From Schistocerca nitens (Eukaryota > Arthropoda > Insecta > Orthoptera > Acrididae), in assembly GCF_023898315.1 (NCBI RefSeq), contig NC_064614.1, positions 69,390,501 to 69,454,500 of the forward strand: 64,000 bases of DNA. The letters are read 5' to 3'. A program made the translations under genes and the position numbers. This document shows, in pieces, positions 43,444 through 55,200 of this stretch (its first letter is position 1; each line of letters begins with the position of its first letter). Under the pieces are notes generated by a model. That model searched no databases and had not been told where the DNA came from. It saw only the letters and a list, made by a program, of their open reading frames with translations.

Positions 43444-43729
43444 GCCGGCCGGAGTGGCCGAGCGGCTCTAGGCGCTTCAGTCTGGAACCGCGCGACCGCT
43501 GCCGTCGCAGGTTCGAATCCTGCTTTAATATTTTTTGTGGGATCTGAAATTTAAAAACGGACATCTGTTAAGACATGAGGGAATGACTTCCATGGTACTA
43601 GAGGGAGCTGTCGAGCCGGCCGGAGTGGCCGAGCGGCTCTAGGCGCTTCAGTCTGGAACCGCGCGACCGCTGCCGTCGCAGGTTCGAATCCGGCATTAAT
43701 ATTTTTTGTGGGATCTGAAATTTAAAAAC
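43388..43729 (+). repeat. 171 bp tandem duplication across nested junctions
   Basis: Units at 43,388-43,558 and 43,559-43,729 are almost identical, the visible difference being tgctttaat versus cggcattaat. Each unit holds 56 bases of LINE copy 3, the SINE head (ccggccggagtggccgagcg ... ggttcgaatcc) and about 35 bases of the unidentified insert. The duplication must be younger than all three. Confidence 0.95.
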
Positions 43730-44616
43730 CTCTCTCACAGCGGCCTGATGTAGCTTCATTCATCAGGATAGTAAAAAACATGCGTATATTAAGGGAATTT
43801 TCATTCACAAAGCAGGCTTATCACATTCACACAGTTCAATACTGTTCTATCCTGATTAAATTGAGCTTATCTTAAATTTCGTAAGGCAGTGAAGCAATTT
43901 CGAAGTGCGACGAAAATTGTCAGTCGATCTCCTGAAAACATTTGCAATAATTATTAACTTTCGGTGATCACATGGGGAAGACCGGAGATCGGCTGGTAAG
44001 ACTGTGTTAGCCCATTTATTGAAAGCAATAAACTGGATAGCTTGAGAATACAAAACGGCAGGTTCATCCAGTGTAAATCAGACGATCCCCACTGATCCCG
44101 TGCAACACAGCGTAGTAAGCAGACACTGTCAATAATAATCAGTTAAATAATACGCGAACACACTTACTTTAGTTTAGTTCATGTATTAAATTCCTTCTCA
44201 TCAAGATGGCGACTAGCTCAACAATACATACATATACATCTTCGTTCTTTTACGGCTAATCGGCAAGACCTGAAACATTCTTTTCATAACAGAAAACATA
44301 GATAGCAGAGAAGCTATTCCATGGAGTAAATGCACGCTCCTAGGAATAATAGGGCTTGAAACTACTTTGCATTGATAATCATCGTATATTAAAGTTTAGG
44401 AATCGTTAAGATAGGAAGAGATATTTCGAGATATGTACTGAGTTATATAATTTATAAAATTACTGAAAATATCGCGGAGAGACCGCTGCAAAAGACATTA
44501 CACTGCCTCGGGCATGGACGTGTGTGATGTCCTTAGGTTAGTTAGGTTTAAGTAGTTTTAAGTTCTAGGGGACTGATGACCTCAGCTGTTTAGTCCCATA
44601 GTGCTCGGAGCGATTT
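43444..44616 (+). mobile_element. SINE-A split by an insert, inside LINE copy 3
   Basis: The tRNA head lies at 43,444-43,523 (duplicated at 43,615-43,694) and the tail at 44,503-44,616 (ctgcctcgggcatggacgtg ... catagtgctcgg). Flanking repeats ggagctgtcga (43,433-43,443) and ggagctgtaga (44,617-44,627), 10 of 11 identical, mark the original insertion in the LINE. Confidence 0.85.
43524..44502. mobile_element. Unidentified insert (about 0.8 kb before duplication) in the SINE
   Basis: It separates the SINE B box from its downstream body. After removing the 171 bp duplication it is about 808 bp. It has no coding motif, no TIRs and only a possible 3 bp (ctg) shared at the junctions. It is AT-rich. 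Confidence 0.6.
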
Positions 44617-44814
44617 GGAGCTGTAGAAAGCAAAATCTGTGGAGGAAGACAGAGGTTGGATTACATCCAGCAAATAACAGAGGACGTAGCTTGCAAGTGC
44701 TACTCTGAGTGAAGAGGTTAGCTCAGGAGAGGAAATCGTGGCAACCCGCATCAAACCAGTTAGAAGACTGACGAAAAAAAAAGAAGAAGAAGGAAATTTT
44801 CAGCCAGCCAGGTA

Positions 44815-45797
44815 AGATGTAACTTCGGGTGTGTCCCAGGGAAATGTGTTGGCAACCTTGCTGTTCATGTCAAATATTAACGATCTTGGGGGCGATATTA
44901 ATAGTAACTCAGACTTTTTGCAGATAATCTATAATATATTTGCAGATGATCTATAATGATGTTTGAAGCTGAACACGTATTCAGTCAGACCTTTATAAGA
45001 GTTCAAAGTAGTGCAAAGTTTGGAAACTTGCTATAAATGCTCAGAAATATAAAACTGTTCAATTCACAAAACGAAGAAACACAGTATCCTATGATTTTAA
45101 TATCAATGAATAACAGCTGGAATCGGCCAACTCATAAAAATACCTGGGTGTAACGCTTTGTAGAGATATGAAATGGAATGATCAAGTAGACGCAGTTGTG
45201 GGTAAAGAAGACGGTAGACTTCGGTTTATTGGTAGAATACTGGGGAAGTGCTATCAGTCTACAAACTAGGACTAACAGATGGTACTAAAATACAGAGAAG
45301 GGCTGCGCGAATGGTCACAGGCGGAGTGTTTCAACGATGCTGAAGAAACTGAAATGGCAGACTCTCGAAGATAGACGTATTGTATCCCGAACCGGCTTTA
45401 TATGATGACTCTAGGAATATTCTACAACCCCCCACGTATCGCTCGTACAGGGATCGTGAGTACAAAATTAAAATAATTACAACACACACAGAGCATGCAG
45501 ATTATATTTCTTCCTGCGCTCCACAGGTGAAAAAAATGGCTCTGAGCACTATGGGACTCAACTGCTGAGGTCATTAGTCCCCTAGAACTTAGAACTAGTT
45601 AAACCTAACTAACCTAAGGACATCACAAACATCCATGCCCTAGGCAGGATTCGAACCTGCGACCGTAGCGGTCTTGCGGTTCCAGACTGCAGCGCCTTTG
45701 CTCCACAAGTGAATGGGACGGAAAGAAACCCTAATAACTAATACAATAGAACGTACTCTCTGTTATTCACTTCGCCGTGGTTTGTAGAGTGTGGATG
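44815..45797 (+). pseudogene. CR1/jockey-like LINE, 3' part
   Basis: The RT remnant starts with a PQG-type block (VSQGNVLATLLFMSNINDLG, about 44,832), then a decayed ADD region (FADDL near 44,940), a KIQRRAARMVTG segment (about 45,288) and an end reading YNRTYSLLFTSPW (about 45,740). Several stops and frameshifts. A SINE (45,532-45,699) interrupts it close to the 3' end, and the LINE sequence continues after the SINE's TSD. Confidence 0.7.
45532..45699 (-). mobile_element. SINE-A, young subfamily, 5'-truncated
   Basis: On the minus strand it lacks the first part of the tRNA head (the gccgtgcggttaaa segment) but keeps the B box and tail. The flanking repeat is gctccacaggtgaa (45,518-45,531) and gctccacaagtgaa (45,700-45,713). 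It is almost identical to the copies at 8476 and 37,437. Confidence 0.92.
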
Positions 45798-45866
45798 TAA
45801 TATAGGTGTAAATTGAAGCCGATGCGAGGGAGGAAGGAAGTTTAGTGTTAGACTTACAGTCGACAA

Positions 45867-46111
45867 CGAGGTCAGTAGAGACGGAGCACAGTCTAGGCTT
45901 AGGAAGGGATAGGAAAGAAAATAGGCCGTGCCCTATCAAAGGAACCATCCCAGCATTTGCCTTACGGATAATTACGGAACACTTAAGTGAGGATGGCCAT
46001 ACGGTGAACTGAATCGTCAGCCTACCGAATGACAGTGAGGGAGAGAGAAAGAGAGAGAGAGAGAAAGAGAGAGAGGCCAGTGTTGTAACCACTGCGCTGC
46101 CACGCTCGGTA
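45867..46111 (-). mobile_element. SINE-B copy with GA microsatellite
   Basis: The reverse complement shows a tRNA-like start near 46,111 (cgagcgtggcagcgcagtgg) and the SINE-B body (gcaaatgctgggatggttcc, ggcacggcctattttc). A gagagaaagagag-type tract at 46,035-46,077 lies within the head. No TSD read. Confidence 0.65.
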
Positions 46112-46852
46112 ACGCTGACGCAGTTCTCCGAAGTTTCTTCCCGCTGAAACGACATAATTGCATCGCACAAATCGGACCAATAAGTTTCAATTTATCGTAC
46201 TTTAAGGCTGTGTAGTATGTGCTTTGTGTAAGCTTGCCATCTTCAGTTGCTAGTTGACAATGAGGTGGCGTTATAAACTGGTTACATGCATTGTCTGTGG
46301 GTATATTTCAGGGTGAAAACTGCGTTCATTTTGTATGAATACGTCTATATTCATACAGTTCACCCCATTCATTTATTGGTAACAATAATGGTGAATAATT
46401 GATGCTGATGTGGGCACAAATCGAAATATATCAAAGGAGGAAAAGTTAAAAATGTAACTAGGCAATAGGATACAGTTTAGTACAAACCTAAAGCAGAGGT
46501 AGCTCTCCTTTATTTTAATGTAGAAAAAAAAAACAGTGGCATCTGAGCTGTGATACTTGTCGCAACAATGGGAATACTCTTGGATTTATTTGTTTAAAGC
46601 TCTTAGTCGACCTCGTTCCAGACATCAGATCCCTCTGCATTGCAGTACCTTTGAAGGCGATCTGGCTGTACTAATGATGTAATAACGTATAAAATCCAGT
46701 AGACGCTTAACTACAAGCCATACGTTGCATCATAGTCACGTGACTTTGGAATGAAAAACTAAGTGACGAAATTCCCGTTCTGCGCATATGGATGCTCTAT
46801 ACACAGGTATTTCTACTTTATAGATTTACCTGCCGACATTTTAAGATTCTCG
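46112..46852. other. No gene recognised
   Basis: Nothing identifiable apart from short A runs. Confidence 0.4.
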
Positions 46853-47289
46853 TTAGTTGGTTGGTTGATTTGCGGAAGGGGACCAAACAGTGGCCGGTCG
46901 GAGTGGCCGAGCGGTTAAAGGCGCTACAGTCTGGAACCGCACGACCGCTACGGTCGCAGGTTCGAATCCTGCCTCGGGCATGGATGTGTGTGATGTCCTT
47001 AGTTAGGTTTAAGTAGTTCTATGTTCTAGGGGACTTTGACCACAGCAGTTGAGTCCCATAGTGCTCAGAGCCATTTGAACCAAACAGTGAGCTTATCGGT
47101 CCCATCGGATTAGCGAATCGTGGGGAAGGAAGTCGGCCGTGCCTTTTCAAAGGAACCATCCCGGCATTTGCCTGAAGCGATTTAGAGAAATCACAGAAAA
47201 CCTAAAACAGGATGCCCCGGCGGGGATTTAAATAGTCGTCTTCCCGAATGCGAGTTGATTGTGTTAACCACTGCGCCACCTCGCACGGT
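46853..47289 (-). mobile_element. SINE-B, interrupted by SINE-A
   Basis: On the minus strand the tRNA head is at the right (gcgaggtggcgcagtggtta, near 47,285), then ccccgccggggcatcctg and ggcaaatgccgggatggttc. The body resumes left of the inner SINE with ccttccgcaaatcaaccaac. The inner SINE-A occupies 46,893-47,078. Confidence 0.8.
46893..47078 (+). mobile_element. SINE-A inserted in SINE-B
   Basis: The head (gtggccgagcggttaaaggc; B box aggttcgaatcctgc) and SINE-A tail are present. A perfect 11 bp TSD, accaaacagtg, lies at 46,882-46,892 and 47,079-47,089, the second copy overlapping the SINE end (ttgaaccaaacagtg). Confidence 0.92.
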
Positions 47290-47962
47290 GGTTGTCGTTG
47301 ATGTTCATGTTGTGCTCGTGTTGAGCGTAAGGTTTGCGTATGCTTGTCAGCAGCGTTCGTTAGCGGTGGGCGATTTGACTGTGACGTGACACATCATCAA
47401 AGTATTAAACCTCCTTCTGACAATAATTCCAAAAAGGCGACTGGTTCCATATCATGCTAATTTGAGTCAGAGAACAGTTCGACATCAGTAAAATCGGTGA
47501 AAATTACTGTTTTGGCAGCATGCTAGAAATTGCATTAATCATTCGTGCCAAGGTTTCCGCTGAATTAAAATGTGAGCGTGGAAGAATTTCTTCAAGGTCG
47601 AGGCACAAGAACATTTTGCAAACCTTGTGTACGTACAATTACAAATTAATAAATTGTTTCTGGTCAGTAATTAACTGTTGTAGATGGCAGCCTTCATTTT
47701 TCACATCATCCTGAATAAATTGTTACAGTACCTTCAAAAATTCCTGTAATTAGAATGCAGCAAATGGAGAGCTATGGCACAGAGTTTATCAAAGGATAGG
47801 AACTGAAGATGATCTTACCATTTAGGTCAGAGTGTTGGTAGGTGGCAGAATCTGTGTCGGCAGTTTAGGGTGCAAACTGCGTCTTCGGAGACTACGATCG
47901 TATCACGGCCGAATTTAATTGCACAAGTTTTATTGGAAGTGTTTAAAATTAAATTTGGAGTT
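47290..47962. other. No gene recognised
   Basis: No motif-bearing frame or repeat seen. Confidence 0.4.
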
Positions 47963-48526
47963 TGAAACGTCCCCTTTTGAAAAATTATACAGGACTGTGC
48001 TTAACCTGACACACAATATTTTTAGCGCAACGCAATCTGACTTTCAAGAACCCCTACAAAAGAATGGCCCTGACTAACATTAACATATACCTTTCACAAA
48101 TCACTTACCTCACCAAAAATCTTCGTTACTCGAACTACTGCAAAACTGCGAGCGCCACTAATGCCAGCTAAATAAAAGATTCAAACTACGGAAGGCACTA
48201 ACTACTGATAGGCATAGTTAGCAAATGAAAGATTTTAGTAGAGAACAAACAATGTATTTACCTTAATAGTCATAATATATATAGAAGTTCATGACATCCA
48301 GTCTTACAAATTTCCAAACTCCACCATCTCTCTCCCCACATCCACCACTGCTGGCGGCTCACCTCCAACTGCGCAACGCTACGCGCTGTTCACATCCAGC
48401 TGCCCAACACTATAATGGCAGACAACAATGCCAACTAGCCACAGACTGCACACAGCACAGCCAGTGATTTTCATACAGAGAGCTACGTAACGTTGCCAAT
48501 AAGAAAACATAAACAGCTTACTTACA
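47963..48526. mobile_element. Solo-LTR candidate (564 bp)
   Basis: It begins TGAAACGTCCCC and ends GCTTACTTACA, giving the TG...CA ends of an LTR, and is flanked by a 4 bp direct repeat, agtt (47,959-47,962 and 48,527-48,530). It contains no coding motif. The 4 bp repeat is weak evidence, so an unrelated dispersed repeat is also possible. Confidence 0.5.
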
Positions 48527-48530
48527 AGTT

Positions 48531-50102
48531 TAGGAGCGAACTGTACAGAGTAGAAAGACAACACGGACACGAAAACCCGATTTCATTGTTATTGTCATAA
48601 TGTATAATGTGTGAAAGTAAGGTTTGATAAAATTTTTACGCACCAAATGATTAGCCCGACTTAACGCTAAGTCAGAGGTTGCGCAAAAACAGTGTCCAAG
48701 AAATAAGTGATTAGATATGTAGACTGACATATACTGCACAAGCCAAGCAACACCCTCTCTTGTTTGACGTGTTAGAACTGTATTACGTCAGACAGAATTT
48801 GACTACAGACGTGAAATGAAATGGAAACTAGAAAGTAAGTACCATAACAACTTGTCGTTGTCAAAGGCGATGTAACAGCAAGAGAGAGAACTGGAAGGGG
48901 GTGGCATATTCGGTCTTTGGTGAGAAGAGTTGGTCTTGCCATGACATTTTCGCTCGTTCTGGGTTCATACTGCTACGGAGATACTGCGTTTGATGACGGG
49001 AAAGGGCTGTACTCTGCGACAGGCGAGTACCGGACCGCGAATTGTGCAAAGGCAGCAAGAGGACGCCATTTGCTTTGGCGTGTACTAGTGGCACGCACGT
49101 TACTGCGCCGTCTTTTATTGTCCACAAATTACAGAGGCCTCAGCCTATTACAGATATGTGAATGCCGTCTCTGGAATACTGAACAGTAAATTTTAGTGGT
49201 TCCGAGTAGGTCAGTGTGAGGTACCAATGCGTCCTTAAATGCCACACGTGAAAAGACAATGTCTGAGAGGGGGGGGGGGGGGGGAAAGTGGTCATATCTC
49301 GGGTTCTCTTGATCACAGAGATAAGGAGTCTAGTGTTGTACTGGGTCAAAATTTAAACATTACACATTTTCTCAAGCACAGGCAAACTGAGAAAATCGGT
49401 TGGGTCCTTTGCATTAGCTGTGGCAGAAGGTGGACATTGGGCAGCTTGTAAAAGCAACTTTTGTTCATGGTCGTTTCCTGAGGAAACTCCGCGAAACGAT
49501 GGTTTTTGGATACGAAAGGTACCAGCTGTGGGGATGGCCACTACCTTAATTTTTGTTCCTGGCAGATCGCCGAAAGTTTTTCCATTTATTCTTAGCATGA
49601 TATTCTCGTGGATTTTCGTTACTTTTTCCGGTATCGTTATTCGTAACCAGATTATGAGTTTCTAAGCTACCGTACTTACGCACGTAGTATCCGTTTTGAG
49701 ACGTGAATGTAGTTTTAATAGACGTAATGAACACATAGAAAAGGTTTGAGAGTCATCGCAAGCGTTCTGAGTTGACCAAACTTTATTTTTCAGTCAGCCT
49801 TTTATCGCCCGTAAGACTTCATGACGGGCTTTCTCTGTATAAAGGGCACTTGACGCCAATACAAATGTGCCCCAATTTGTACTGCAGTGACAAAAAATGG
49901 GCTAAAATGGACTTAACATGTCTGACGAGAGTTTAAAATGACAACCAAAAATTACGTATAACTCGGAAATCATTCAAATGCAGTAAAATATTTGTAATTA
50001 CGCTTTTACTCTTTTAAGACACAACCCATAAGCTTGGCGTTTTCGATGAAGAGAGATCGAGGAAGAAAGTATCCAGAAGAACGTGAACCAAACGATTTTA
50101 TG
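48531..50102. other. No gene recognised
   Basis: About 1.6 kb with overlapping short frames on both strands (up to 90 codons) and a G run near 49,269-49,284. No family motifs. Confidence 0.4.
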
Positions 50103-50112
50103 CTAACTTTGT

Positions 50113-50209
50113 TGTTGTTGTTGTGTTGTTGTAATCTTCAGTCCAGAGACTCGTTTGATGCAGTTCTCCATGCTACTCTATCTGTGCAAGCTTCTTCATC
50201 TCCGAGTAA
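50113..50209 (-). mobile_element. 97 bp RTE-like LINE 3' end
   Basis: On the minus strand this is just the last coding bases and 3' UTR of the RTE-like family (compare 22,300-22,396), ending in a CAA-type tail (plus strand: gttgttgttgtgttgttgt). A 10 bp TSD, ctaactttgt, lies at 50,103-50,112 and 50,210-50,219, so it is a bona fide, extremely 5'-truncated insertion. Confidence 0.85.
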
Positions 50210-50219
50210 CTAACTTTGT

Positions 50220-52215
50220 GTTATGTATTCTTATTAGTTGTTTAAATGTATCAAAGTATATAAATGTGTCGAAGTATGTAGTTACACTGTCAAAACTTTA
50301 CTGACCTATAAAACTAGTTTTAAATAAGTAGTACACCATGCTGTAGCGGAAAATGGAAGGGAACCAGCGGAAAAATGCTCTTGTCGGACCCGAAAAAAGG
50401 CGAATATGTTCGTCTTTAAAAGACCTCGACAGAAAAGAGGCGAACGAATCCTTATTACGTCTTCCTCAGCACAATATTGGCGTATGAACTTATTCGTGTT
50501 TTTTGACGTTATCGTCACTAGCAGAGAGACAATGGCGATGGAAAGAGCGGAAACAAGGCTAGTGGGAGAGAAAGGGAGAAGACAGTGATGGTGGGAGAGA
50601 GGAAGTGGGAGCAAAAGAGAGAAAGAGGTGGGTGGCGACAGCAGTGGAATACAAACAGAGAGTTGTGTAACTGAGAGAGGATACAGTGGCAGTGGGATAT
50701 AGAGCAAATCAGTGGAAAAAAGGGAGACATACGGAGAGAGACGTGTAGAGACAATGGTCGTGAAAGGAAGATGCTGAGTACGAAGGCTTATCTACAAAGA
50801 GAGGCTGGGTAAAGAGATTTAGCATGTTCTGTGTTAAAAGAATACAAATATATTCTCATGCCAAAAATTTTTATATGGCTGAATGAGTGCTGAGGTAGCT
50901 TGTTCCCCACTTTTCTGTCAGTCTTTTACTGAGGTACATATTTTGTCTTTTTTTTTTTTTTTTTCTCCGGCAGGAGCGTTTTTCCTCTGGTGTTATAGTA
51001 GTTCATAGTTCCATGTGAAGTTCTGTACAGAAAAATGCACCGTTAAGGAAACTTAACCTCTCATACAACGCTCTGCACACACATGCAATCGTGGCGACCC
51101 CAACCTAATACTACTGCTGAGTGAAATACTGAATACCAATAGTGACCGGTAGGAGTGCTGGCTGTAGCGACAGTAATCAAAACATTAAGGATACACTTGT
51201 ACTAGCCGCCTTCAGGGAACTCTACGTATCATACATCAAAAAGGCCGTTCCTGCAGTCAGCCTTCGATAAACGTGGTACCACTGCTTCCCCAACCTGGTT
51301 GTTCACTGACATGCCTAGGACACCTCTGGGTACAGCTTGTTCTTTAAGAGCCTCCAGATATGCGTGTTGTCGCTGGAAAATGAATGCAGAATCCCCAGGG
51401 ACATATCAATCTCCTCTTTGGTTCGATGTTTTTTAAGTTGTAACTGCAGCGTGACAAGTCTTCACACCACATTGATTCAGGAAATCAGAGGCCATGTACA
51501 CGTCTATAGCCATAATGTCTTGTTTAATGTCACACGCCAAACTTATGGCATGAAGTTCTTAATAGACACAATATATTGGTTTCGAACCCTTCCTATCACC
51601 TGACGTGCTAACAATGCAAATTGTTCTTTTACAACTAGCAACGAGAAGACCCAACTAACTTCTTGCAGTTTCCCTATCTCAAGAGAAGGAGGTTTGCTTA
51701 CTTCATATCCTGTACAGCTGTACCGTTGTCCTCCCTAGATTTCTTCTGCATCGGCCCCACATTCCAACAGGCAGTGATACAGAATTGGAAGTGAAAAAGT
51801 CTCAACGCCACTGCAATAAAAGTCTCGAAATAAAGAATTAACGAAGAAAGTGTCATTACAGCGAGTCTAAAAGCAATACTTGGATCTAATTTCACAGATT
51901 CTACTCTTCTCTCATCGATCACCACTACAAGTTCATATAAAATGTCCACATGGCTTTAATTCCCGTACGAGGTCCCATACAAACGAGATCGCATATAAAC
52001 GTTTTCCAAGGGCGAATAATGATTTCACTGAAGTTTTCTAACACAAAACATCCACTTGCAAGAATGTGCATTGTGGTGGCATGAACGTTAGTTCTAGACT
52101 ACCAGAATACGAGTCCCAGAGTGAGTAGTGAGCTGGCTGCAGTGTTTCGCGCCTGCCTGCACAGGGCGCGTTTCCGATTGGTCAATCTACTCGACCAATG
52201 ATTGAAGACAATACT
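50220..52215. other. No gene recognised
   Basis: Two kilobases with GA-rich (50,520-50,760) and T-rich (about 50,948-50,964) stretches. Frames up to 133 codons on the minus strand (50,306-50,707) are low-complexity and unsupported. Confidence 0.35.
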
Positions 52216-52223
52216 TAAAATTC

Positions 52224-55200
52224 CCCCCCATGAACCATGGACCTTGCCGTTGGTGGGGAGGCTTGCGTGCCTCAGCGATACAGATGGCCGTACCGTAGGT
52301 GCAACCACAACGGAGGGGTATCTGTTGAGAGGCCAGACAAACATGTGGATCCTGAAGAGGAGCAGCAGACTTTTCAATAGTTGCAGGGGCAACAGTCTGG
52401 ATGATTGACTGATCTGGCCTTGTAACATTAACCAAAACGGCCTTGCTGTGCTGGTACTGCGAACGGCTGAAAGCAAGGGGAAACTACAGCCGTAATTTTT
52501 CCCGAGGACATGCAGCTTTACTGTATGATTAAATGATGATGGCGTTCTCTTGGGTAAAATATTCCGGAGGTAAAATAGTCTCCCATTCGGATCTCCGGGC
52601 GGGGACTACTCAAGGGGACGTCGTTATCAGGAGAATGAAAACTGGCGTTCTACGGATCGGAGCGTGGAATGTTAGATCCCTTAATCGGGTAGGTAGGTTA
52701 GAAAAGGGAAATGGATAGGTTAAAGCTAGATATAGTGGGAATTAGTGAAGTACAGTGGCAGGAGGAACAAGACTTTTGGTCAGGTGATTACAGGGTTATA
52801 AATACAAAATCAAATACGGGTAATGCAGGAGTAGGTTTAATAATGAATAAAAAATAGGAGTGCGGGTTAGCTACTACAAACAGCATAGTGAACGCATTAT
52901 TGTGGCCAAGATAGACACAAAGCCCATGCCTACTACAGTAGTACAAGTTTATATGCCAACGAGCTCTGCAGATGATGAAGAAATAGATGAAATGTATGAC
53001 GAGATAAAAGAAATTATTCAGGTAGTGAAGGGAGACGAAAATTTAATAGTCATGCGTGACTGGAATTCGTCAGTAGGAAAAGGGAGAGAAGGAAACATAG
53101 TAGGTGAATATGGATTGGGGGGAAGGAATGAGAGAGGAAGCCGCCTTGTAGAATTTTGCACAGAGCATAACTCAGAGCATAACTTAATCATAGCTAACGC
53201 TTGGTTCAAGAATTATAAAAGAAGGTTGTATACGTGGAAGAATCCAGGAGATACTAAAAGGTATCAGATAGATTATATAATGGTGAGACAGAGATTTAAG
53301 AACCAGGTTTTTATTTGTAAGACATTTCCTGGGGCAGATGTGGATTCTGACCACAATCTATTGGTTATGAACTGCAGATTGAAACTGAAGAAACTGCAAA
53401 GAGGTGGGAATTTAAGGAGATGGGACCTGGATAAACTGAAAGAACCAGAGGTTGTAGAGAGTTTCAGGGAGAGCATAAAGGAACAATTGACAGGAATGGG
53501 GGAAAGAAATACAGTAGAAGTAGAATGGGTAGCTCTGAGGGATGAAGTAGTGAAGGCAACAGACGATCAAGTAGGTAAAAAGACGAGGGCTAATAGACAT
53601 CCTTGGGTAACAGAAGAAATATTGAATTTAATTGATGAAAGGAGAAAATATAAAAATGCAGTAAATGAAGCAGGCAAAACGGAATACAAACGTCTCAAAA
53701 ATGAGATCGACAGGAAGTGCAAAATGCCTAAGCAGGTATAGCTAGAGGACAAATGTAAGAATGTAAAGGCTTGTCTCACTAGGGGTAAGATAGATACAGC
53801 CTACTGGAAAATTAAAGAGACCTTTGGAGAGAAGAGAACCACTTGTATGAATATCAAGAGCTCAGATGGCAACCCAGTTGTAAGCAAAGAAGGGAAGGCA
53901 GAAAGGTGGAAGCAGTATATAGAGGGTTTATACAAGGGCGATGTACTTGATGACAGTATTATGGAAATCGAAGAGGATATAGATGAAGATGAAATGGGAG
54001 ATTAGATACTGCGTGAAGAGTTTGACAGAGCACTGAAAGACCTGAGTCGAAACAAGGCCCCGGGAGTAAACAACATTCCATTAGAACTACTGATGGCCTT
54101 GGGAGAGCCAGTCATGACAAAACTCTACCATCTGGTGAGCACGATGTATGAGACATGCGAAATACCCTCAGACTTCAAGAAGAATATAATAATTCCAATC
54201 CGAAAGAAAGCAGGTGTTGGCAGATGTGAAAATTACCGAAATATCAGTTTAATAAGTCACAGTTGCAAAATACCAACGCGAGTTCTTTACAGACGAATGG
54301 AAAAACTGATAGAAGCCGACCTCGGGGAAGATCAGTTTGGATTCCGTAGAAATGTTGGAACACGTGAGGCAATACTGACCTTACGACTTATCTTAGAAGA
54401 AAGATTAAGAAAAGGCAAACCTACGTTTCTAGCATTTGTAGACTTAGAGAAAGCTTTTGACAATGTTAACTGGAATACTCTCTTTCAAATTCTGAAGGTG
54501 ACAGGGGTAAAATACAGGGAGCGAAAGGCTATTTACAATTTGTACAGAAACCAGATGGCAGTTATAAGAGTCGAGGGGCATGAAAGGGAAGCAGTGGTTG
54601 GGAAAGGAGTGAGACAGGGTTGTAGCCTCTCCACGATGTTATTCAATCTGTATATTGAGCAAGCAGTAAAGGAAACAAAAGAAAAATTCGGAGTAGGTAT
54701 TAAAATTCATGGAGAAGAAGTAAAAACTTTGAGGTTCGCCGATGACATTGTAATTCTGTCAGAGACAGCAAAGGACTTGGAAGAGCAGTTGAACGGAATG
54801 GACAGTGTCTTGAAAGGAGGATATAAGATGAACATCAACAAAAGCAAAACCAGGATAATGGAATGTAGTCAAATTAAGTCGGGTGATGCTGAGGGAATTA
54901 GATTAGGAAATGAGACACTTAAAGTAGTAAAGGAGTTTTGCTATTTAGGGAGTAAAATAACTGATGATGGTCGAAGTAGAGAGGATATAAAATGTAGACT
55001 GGCAATGGCAAGGAAATCGTTTCTGAAGAAGAGAAATTTGTTAACATCGAGTATAGATTTAAGTGTCAGGAAGTCGTTTCTGAAAGAATTTGTATGGAGT
55101 GTAGCCATGTATGGAAGTGAAACATGGACGATAACGAGTTTGGACAAGAAGAGAATAGAAGCTTTCGAATTGTGGTGCTACAGAAGAATGCTGAAGATAA

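Larger units (their letters stand above)
41240..44790 (+). mobile_element. Old RTE-like LINE (copy 3) with nested insertions
   Basis: It is related to copies 1 and 2 but far more diverged. It starts near the point equivalent to the endonuclease start, runs to about 43,443, is interrupted by a SINE and another insert, and resumes at 44,617 through 44,790, where it ends with an A-rich tail (aaaaaaaaaagaagaagaagg). Confidence 0.75.

Noticed and set aside
50306..50707. 133-codon minus-strand frame rich in Leu, Ser and Pro
   Set aside because: Translation of a GA/CT-rich low-complexity stretch; no start context or domain.
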